This document shows, piece by piece, positions 6,570 to 10,668 of a DNA stretch of 10,668 bases (position 1 is the stretch's first letter; each line of letters opens with the position of its first letter). The notes below the pieces were generated by a model. That model did no database searches. It was not told the origin of the DNA and saw nothing but the letters and a program-made list of their open reading frames with translations. This DNA is from an uncultured Streptococcus sp. (GTDB lineage: Bacteria; Bacillota; Bacilli; Lactobacillales; Streptococcaceae), in the NCBI GenBank assembly GCA_902479835.1, contig CABSQC010000018.1, positions 1 through 10,668 on the forward strand, written 5' to 3'. The translations under genes were made by a program, and so were the position numbers.

Positions 6570-7844
6570 CTAAGCCTGGTCAGCTTTTGGTTCTGGAAGA
6601 ATTTGATACAACACAATCCCAAGAATGGTTGACGTTGCGACACCCGTGATTTGAAGACCACCGAGGTCAATCATCAAACCACCGATCCCTGATACCAAGA
6701 TCACACTTGCAATCAAGAGATTCTTTTTATTATCAAAATCAATCTTATGTTCAACTAAAATTTTCAAACCGCTAGCAGCGATAACCCCAAAGAGGGCAAT
6801 AGACAAACCTCCCAATACAGGAGTTGGAATAGAGTGCAAGAGTGCTGATAGCTTCCCAATAAAGCTCATGACAACCGCAATCACTGCTGCGCCTGAAATA
6901 ACGTAAACTGAGTAGACCTTACTAAGGGCCATAACCCCAATGTTTTCCCCATAAGAAGTTACCGGAGGAGCTCCAAAGAATCCAGCAATAATCTGTGCCA
7001 ATCCATCACCAGTAAGCGTATGGTCAAGCCCTGGATCCTTGAAGTAATCACGCTCAGTCAAACTATTTAAAACCATGAGGTGGCCAAAATGTTCCGTCAT
7101 GGTCACAAAGGCAATCGGAGCCATGGTCAAAATCGCACTGGGATAGAGCTTAAAACTATAATCCACAAATGGAATGTCAAAGTTTGGAACTTGAATCCAA
7201 TGCGCCGCACTTACCTCTGAGAAATTGACAAAACTATGTCCTGTCAGCAAACCAAGAGCCAACGAGAAAATATAGCCCACAATTAATCCAAGTAAAATTG
7301 GGACGACACCGACAATCTTCTTGCCATACATGTTAAATAGAATAACCGCAAAGAGGGTCACCATCGAAATCAATAGAGCATAACCGCTATAGCTTTTATT
7401 TAAGGTTGTCGCATCAGTGACTGCATTCGCCGCAAGACTCAAACCAATTACCATGATAATAGGACCAACCACGATTGGTGGAAGGACCTTATTAATCCAG
7501 TCTTTACCCGCATGCTTAACAATCAGAGCTACAAACAAGTAGACCAAACCACCCGCCATGGCACCTTGGGCAACTGCTGCGATTCCATCTGTCTTCATCA
7601 ACATCTGCATAGCAGCAATATAAGCAAAACTAGACCCCATATAAGCTGGAATCTTATACTTGGTCACGGTTAAGTGAGCCAAGGTTCCCAAACCAGATGA
7701 AAACAAAGCAATGGCAGGATCAATCCCAACCAAAATCGGCACCAGCACTGTCGCCCCAAACATGGCAAACAAATGCTGGAAAGATAAACCAACCAATAAA
7801 CCAGGTTTTGGCATATCATTCACATCATATTTAACGTCATTCAC
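6570..7844 (-). CDS. uraA: Uracil permease (NCS2 family, UraA/PyrP type)
   Basis: This is a cytoplasmic-membrane uracil:proton symporter for pyrimidine salvage. It has 424 residues and about 14 predicted transmembrane helices, as in the NCS2 fold. The substrate and proton-coupling signatures of UraA are present: TMTEHFGHLMVL (248-259) with Glu251 and His252, and VTSYGENIGVMALSKV (295-310) with Glu300. These correspond by sequence pattern to E. coli UraA Glu241 and Glu290. The N-terminus reads GLSFQHLFAMFGATVLVP. The start codon is GTG (7844-7842), chosen because the strong AGGAGG lies 11 nt upstream. The next ATG is codon 11 and has no ribosome binding site. A PyrR-type attenuator precedes the gene, which fixes the substrate as a pyrimidine rather than xanthine. 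The gene has no partner downstream. Confidence 0.93.
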   Translation of the reverse strand: MNDVKYDVNDMPKPGLLVGLSFQHLFAMFGATVLVPILVGIDPAIALFSSGLGTLAHLTVTKYKIPAYMGSSFAYIAAMQMLMKTDGIAAVAQGAMAGGLVYLFVALIVKHAGKDWINKVLPPIVVGPIIMVIGLSLAANAVTDATTLNKSYSGYALLISMVTLFAVILFNMYGKKIVGVVPILLGLIVGYIFSLALGLLTGHSFVNFSEVSAAHWIQVPNFDIPFVDYSFKLYPSAILTMAPIAFVTMTEHFGHLMVLNSLTERDYFKDPGLDHTLTGDGLAQIIAGFFGAPPVTSYGENIGVMALSKVYSVYVISGAAVIAVVMSFIGKLSALLHSIPTPVLGGLSIALFGVIAASGLKILVEHKIDFDNKKNLLIASVILVSGIGGLMIDLGGLQITGVATSTILGIVLYQILPEPKADQA

Positions 7845-7933
7845 GATCGTAAAAACCTCCTAAAATTAAGATGCGACAAGCTATGGCTGAACAAAAACGT
7901 CTACCTTCGATGAGCAAATTGTAAGCGAGTGCT

Positions 7934-8047
7934 TCATGCTCCATCATCGACGATTTCTTTTTTATCAAACCACTTTTCAATATACAAAAAAATCCCCCAC
8001 AACAAGGAGATACACAAAATATAGGCTGGTCTTCCCAGGCCTTTCAT
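7934..8047 (-). CDS. Possible 37-residue single-span membrane protein or leader peptide
   Basis: A short frame starts at ATG 8047, eight nt after a strong AAGGAG, and stops at TGA 7934. The predicted product has a basic N-terminus (MKGLGRP), one hydrophobic helix (YILCISLLWGIFLYI, about 9-23) and a charged tail (EKWFDKKEIVDDGA). This positive-in, single-span pattern looks protein-like. An ATG two codons earlier is only 2 nt from the Shine-Dalgarno and is less likely. The frame lies between the PyrR-binding hairpin and the permease, ending 89 nt before the permease GTG. It overlaps the attenuator terminator, and its ribosome binding site is also the antiterminator arm. I recognise no homologue. 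It could be a real small protein, a regulatory leader peptide, or chance. Confidence 0.4.
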   Translation of the reverse strand: MKGLGRPAYILCISLLWGIFLYIEKWFDKKEIVDDGA

Positions 8048-8090
8048 TTCCATAGCTCCTTGCCTGCCTCTCTGGACAGTATTAAAGGAT
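7986..8090 (-). promoter_or_regulatory. PyrR-binding attenuator of the uracil permease
   Basis: The leader RNA contains GUCCAGAGAGGC (8077-8066), the PyrR recognition loop. It is framed as CUG-U-CC-AGAGA-GG-CAG, with a lower stem UCCUU (8089-8085) and AAGGA (8061-8057). CAAGGAG (8062-8056) is perfectly complementary to CUCCUUG (8009-8003), forming the antiterminator. CUCC also belongs to a terminator stem AUCUCC (8011-8006) with GGGGAU (7997-7992), followed by six U residues (7991-7986). PyrR bound with UMP or UTP would hold AAGG in the first hairpin, free AUCUCC and allow termination. A further hairpin, AGG-C-CTGG with CCAG-CCT, sits between the arms. The logic is the classical Gram-positive pyr attenuator; the terminator stem is short with one G-U pair. 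Confidence 0.83.
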
Positions 8091-8107
8091 TGATTCGATT
8101 AGTCACA

Positions 8108-8136
8108 ATTATAGCAAATTATAGACGGATTTACAA
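8108..8136 (-). promoter_or_regulatory. Promoter of the uracil permease leader
   Basis: Leftward, -35 TTGTAA (8136-8131), 17 bp, -10 TATAAT (8113-8108), with TGC making it an extended -10. Transcription should begin near 8101, giving a leader of about 257 nt before the permease GTG. Confidence 0.82.
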
Positions 8137-8223
8137 GAAAAATGACAGATGATACACTCAAATCCCCAAAAAAGTAATATTCATACGATTCAGCGACAGG
8201 GTTGAAAATAGCGACTTTGAGCC

Positions 8224-8256
8224 AAAAAAGAGGCTGGGACAAAAGTCCTAGCCTCT
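8224..8256 (-). terminator. Terminator for ilvD within the repeat
   Basis: Read leftward, a 12-bp stem (AGAGGCTAGGAC with GTCCCAGCCTCT, one G-U pair) with a UUUU loop is followed by six U residues (8229-8224). It is the first strong intrinsic terminator after the ilvD stop. Confidence 0.85.
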
Positions 8257-8413
8257 CAATTATTTTTGGATTGTCGAGCAAGACGCAGTGGTTGAGTGGG
8301 CTTTACTACACTGATTTCATCAGCTTTTACAGCCCTACTCAACTGTGCGGAGGTGGGACAACGAAATCGAATTCTAACGAATTACCGATTTCTGTCCCAC
8401 TCTCTCTTTGGAC
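8224..8413. repeat. Intergenic three-hairpin repeat element (streptococcal type)
   Basis: Three successive inverted repeats fill the space after ilvD. The first (8229-8256) is AGAGGCTGGGAC with GTCCTAGCCTCT around AAAA. The second (8292-8342) pairs TTGAGT-GGGCT with AGCCC-T-ACTCAA and has an inner CTGAT/ATCAG stem; CGCA and TGCG extend it outward. The third (8353-8400) has GTGGGACA with TGTCCCAC, GAAATCG with CGATTTC, and AATTC with GAATT around TAAC. From memory, GAGGCTGGGACAAAAGTC recurs in many streptococcal intergenic regions, so I call it a dispersed repeat. Copy number cannot be tested here. No protein-coding signal is seen in it. The 8137-8223 stretch between it and the uraA promoter shows nothing recognisable. 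Confidence 0.7.
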
Positions 8414-8429
8414 AAAGTCGTCCTTGCAA

Positions 8430-10133
8430 TTACTGTTTACCAGACTGTTCCATATTCCAGAAGTCGGTTACGGCACCACGTGATGCTGAAGAAACGATGT
8501 GGGCATATTTACCCAGAACCCCACGGCTATACAGTGGTGGCAAGGTTGTTTCAGCCTTCCGTTTCGCTAACTCTTCGTCTGAAACGTGCATGGTGATTTC
8601 TTTGGTATCTTGGTCTACTGTTACCAGATCCCCTGTGTGGAGGTAGGCAATTGGGCCACCAACCTGAGCTTCAGGCGCGATGTGTCCAACAACGAGACCG
8701 TAGGTACCACCAGAGAAGCGTCCGTCTGTCAAAAGGGCTACCTTGTCCCCTTGTCCTTTCCCAACGATCATAGATGACAAGGATAGCATTTCTGGCATAC
8801 CAGGACCACCCTTAGGACCTACGAAACGGACAACAACCACGTCGCCATCCACGATTTCATCCGAAAGAACCGCTTCAATGGCAGCTTCTTCTGAGTCAAA
8901 GACCTTAGCAGGACCCGTGATGTTGCGGACCTTCACACCTGATACTTTGGCAACCGCACCTTCTGGAGCCAAGTTACCTTTCAAGATAATCAATGGACCA
9001 TCTGCACGTTTTGGATTTTCAAGTGGCATGATAACTTTTTGACCTGGTGTCAAATCAGCGAAAGCTTCCAAGTTCTCAGCCACCGTTTTACCAGTACATG
9101 TGATGCGATCCCCGTGAAGAAAACCATTCTTAAGAAGGTATTTCATGACGGCTGGCACACCACCAACATTATAAAGGTCTTGGAAGACATATTTCCCTGA
9201 AGGCTTCAAGTCCGCCAAGTGAGGCACGCGCTCTTGGAAATCGTTGAAGTCTTCAAGGGTCAAGTCTACATTGGCCGCATGAGCGATCGCAAGCAAGTGC
9301 AGAGTGGCATTGGTGGAACCACCGAGCGCCATGGTCACTGTAATCGCATCTTCAAAGGCTTCACGGGTCAAGATATCTGATGGTTTGAGTCCCATTTCCA
9401 GCATCTTGACAACAGCACGACCTGCTTCTTCGATATCGGCCTTCTTATCCGCTGATTCAGCAGGGTGAGAAGAGGAACCTGGTAAGCTCATACCAAGGAC
9501 CTCGATCGCTGTCGCCATGGTATTGGCCGTATACATCCCACCACAGCCACCAGGGCCAGGGCAGGCGTTACATTCCAGTTGTTTCACTTCTTCAGCGGTC
9601 ATATCACCATGGTTCCATTTCCCGATTCCTTCGAAAACAGAAACCAAGTCGATATCTTTTCCATCGAGATTCCCTGGGGCAATGGTCCCACCGTAGGCAA
9701 AGATCGCAGGGATATCCATATTGGCAATGGCAATCATCGAACCAGGCATGTTCTTATCACAGCCCCCGATGGCCACAAAAGCATCCACGTTGTGACCACC
9801 CATCGCTGCTTCGATAGAATCCGCAATGATGTCGCGAGACGTCAAGGAGAAGCGCATTCCTGGAGTCCCCATAGCGATCCCGTCCGCAACCGTAATGGTT
9901 CCGAATTGAACCGGCCAAGCACCTGCATCTTTCACACCTTCTTTGGCCAATTTTCCAAAATCGTGGAGGTGGATGTTACAAGGGGTATTTTCCGCCCATG
10001 TCGAAATCACTCCGACAATCGGTTTCTCAAAGCTTTCATCGGTCATTCCCGTCGCGCGAAGCATGGCACGGTTGGGAGATTTTACCATGCTATCGTAGAC
10101 ACTACTACGATGGCGTTTGTCTAATTCTGTCAT
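8430..10133 (-). CDS. ilvD: Dihydroxy-acid dehydratase
   Basis: IlvD dehydrates 2,3-dihydroxy-isovalerate and -methylvalerate to the 2-keto acids that precede valine and isoleucine (and leucine). It is cytosolic and uses an Fe-S cluster plus Mg2+. It has 567 residues, the common length. Cluster ligands expected from the family are visible: Cys52 (ENTPCNIH), Cys125 ([12 protein letters not shown], 122-133) and Cys197 ([16 protein letters not shown], 191-206). Metal and active-site residues are Asp84 ([16 protein letters not shown]), Asp126 and Lys127, the usually carbamylated lysine. The three-cysteine pattern suggests the [2Fe-2S] class. AGAGGA lies 5 nt before the ATG. It is monocistronic here, not within an ilv operon. 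An exact CodY box upstream implies repression when branched-chain amino acids are plentiful. Confidence 0.97.
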   Translation of the reverse strand: MTELDKRHRSSVYDSMVKSPNRAMLRATGMTDESFEKPIVGVISTWAENTPCNIHLHDFGKLAKEGVKDAGAWPVQFGTITVADGIAMGTPGMRFSLTSRDIIADSIEAAMGGHNVDAFVAIGGCDKNMPGSMIAIANMDIPAIFAYGGTIAPGNLDGKDIDLVSVFEGIGKWNHGDMTAEEVKQLECNACPGPGGCGGMYTANTMATAIEVLGMSLPGSSSHPAESADKKADIEEAGRAVVKMLEMGLKPSDILTREAFEDAITVTMALGGSTNATLHLLAIAHAANVDLTLEDFNDFQERVPHLADLKPSGKYVFQDLYNVGGVPAVMKYLLKNGFLHGDRITCTGKTVAENLEAFADLTPGQKVIMPLENPKRADGPLIILKGNLAPEGAVAKVSGVKVRNITGPAKVFDSEEAAIEAVLSDEIVDGDVVVVRFVGPKGGPGMPEMLSLSSMIVGKGQGDKVALLTDGRFSGGTYGLVVGHIAPEAQVGGPIAYLHTGDLVTVDQDTKEITMHVSDEELAKRKAETTLPPLYSRGVLGKYAHIVSSASRGAVTDFWNMEQSGKQ

Positions 10134-10160
10134 GTCATTCCTCTCGTTTCATTTTTTACC

Positions 10161-10169
10161 ATTATAGCA
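10161..10169 (-). promoter_or_regulatory. Extended -10 promoter of ilvD
   Basis: Leftward, TGCTATAAT (10169-10161) is a perfect extended -10. The -35 region is weak. Transcription should start near 10154, leaving a leader of about 20 nt that holds only the ribosome binding site. Confidence 0.8.
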
Positions 10170-10203
10170 TAAAAGAAGGCCCAACGACAGAAGAAAATTC
10201 TTG

Positions 10204-10218
10204 AATTTTCAGAAAATT
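10204..10218. promoter_or_regulatory. CodY box upstream of ilvD
   Basis: AATTTTCAGAAAATT matches the published CodY consensus AATTTTCWGAAAATT at all 15 positions. Its centre lies about 57 bp upstream of the predicted ilvD start. CodY repression of ilvD is known in Gram-positive bacteria; here it is inferred from the site. Confidence 0.9.
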
Positions 10219-10278
10219 TCGATTAATTTGGTTGATGACCTTTTAATTTTTTCATCTTTTTTTGTCAAGTAACTTTAC

Positions 10279-10307
10279 TTTACAAAAAAAATGTGTTATC
10301 CTAGTAT
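10279..10307 (+). promoter_or_regulatory. Promoter of rpmF-rpmG
   Basis: TTTACA (10279-10284), 17 bp, TAGTAT (10302-10307). The -35 has five and the -10 four consensus matches. T- and A-rich tracts precede it. The leader to the rpmF ATG is about 50 nt. Confidence 0.7.
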
Positions 10308-10363
10308 GGTTGATGAAAATCAGTAGATTGAATCGAATATAAATACCTAAAGGAGAAATCAAA

Positions 10364-10546
10364 ATGGCAGTACCTGCACGTCGCACTTCAAAAGCGAAGA
10401 AAAACAAACGTCGTACGCACTACAAAGTAACAGCTCCATCTGTAAACTTTGACGAAGCAACTGGAGATTACTCACGTTCACACCGTGTATCACTTAAAGG
10501 ATACTACAAAGGACGTAAGATCGCTAAAGCTGCATCAGCTGAATAA
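10364..10546 (+). CDS. rpmF: 50S ribosomal protein L32, zinc-free form
   Basis: This 60-residue basic protein has the L32 N-terminus [21 protein letters not shown]32 sits on the large ribosomal subunit near L17 and L22. The C-terminal half (about 27-60) has no cysteine, whereas zinc-binding L32 carries a CxxC pair there and a second pair later. It is therefore the C-minus type that does not need zinc. AAAGGAG lies 8 nt before the ATG. It is the first gene of an operon with rpmG, 15 nt apart, and divergent from ilvD. Confidence 0.97.
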   Translation: MAVPARRTSKAKKNKRRTHYKVTAPSVNFDEATGDYSRSHRVSLKGYYKGRKIAKAASAE

Positions 10547-10561
10547 TAGAAGGGAGATACC

Positions 10562-10668
10562 ATGCGCGTAAATATTACACTTGAACACAAAGAATCTGGT
10601 GAACGCTTGTACCTTACTTCTAAAAACAAACGTAACACTCCAGACCGTCTTCAATTGAAGAAATACTC
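10562..10668 (+). CDS. rpmG: 50S ribosomal protein L33, zinc-free form (3' end outside window)
   Basis: ATG at 10562 follows GAAGGGAG by 5-6 nt, 15 nt after the rpmF stop. The 35 visible residues ([20 protein letters not shown], then [15 protein letters not shown]) match the L33 N-terminus, from a protein of about 49 residues. At the usual first CxxC position the sequence is HKES, so this copy lacks the zinc knuckle at least in the visible part. Streptococci usually hold several rpmG copies; which one this is cannot be told. Confidence 0.95.

Noticed and set aside
8099..8281. A 60-codon leftward ORF over the uraA promoter region.
   Set aside because: It runs through the terminator hairpin of the repeat element and the uraA promoter, and has no Shine-Dalgarno.
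8202..8646. Overlapping rightward ORFs through the hairpin repeat and the ilvD 3' end.
   Set aside because: They are shadows of the inverted repeats and of ilvD on the opposite strand, with no start signals or family features.
9579..10124. A 181-codon rightward ORF antisense to ilvD.
   Set aside because: It lies wholly inside ilvD, which has every catalytic motif intact. The product is rich in His, Arg and Thr, as expected from an antisense frame.

Overview
The window looks like a piece of chromosome from a low-GC Firmicute, almost certainly a Streptococcus of the mitis/sanguinis type. The evidence is the protein sequences themselves (HisRS, ThrC, IlvD and the zinc-free L32 and L33 are streptococcal in character), a Cia-dependent small RNA with its CiaR box, an exact CodY box, and an intergenic hairpin repeat of a kind common in streptococci. 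Species cannot be fixed from the sequence alone. No phage, plasmid, insertion sequence, CRISPR array, tRNA or rRNA was seen. This is ordinary housekeeping chromosome, and the interest lies in its regulatory RNA and operators.

Layout, left to right. (1) 1-768: a leftward two-gene unit, a MarR regulator and a DUF1304 membrane protein cut by the window edge. Its promoter overlaps two tandem palindromes that look like an autoregulatory operator. (2) 825-960: a leftward csRNA-type small RNA with CiaR box, -10, an anti-Shine-Dalgarno hairpin and a terminator. (3) 989-4471: leftward thrC, a hairpin terminator, then a MATE efflux pump and a HAD phosphatase that overlap by 4 nt. (4) 4611-5931: leftward hisS. 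(5) 6005-6526: a rightward MIP18/DUF59 iron-sulfur assembly gene, divergent from hisS and ending in a large hairpin shared with the convergent permease gene. (6) 6570-8136: leftward uracil permease behind a PyrR-type attenuator leader. A 37-codon open frame overlaps that leader. (7) 8224-8413: a repeat of three successive hairpins, the last of which should end ilvD transcription. (8) 8430-10218: leftward ilvD under a CodY box. (9) 10279-10668: rightward rpmF-rpmG, the second cut by the window edge.

Functionally the window joins amino-acid supply (thrC, ilvD), histidine charging (hisS), pyrimidine salvage (uraA), iron-sulfur assembly (IlvD itself carries an Fe-S cluster) and ribosomal proteins. 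Four regulatory inputs can be read from the DNA: CodY (branched-chain amino acids/GTP) on ilvD, PyrR (UMP/UTP) on the permease, CiaRH on the small RNA, and the local MarR protein on its own operon. Several leftward promoters (thrC, hisS, uraA, ilvD) are of the extended -10 type with weak -35 elements.
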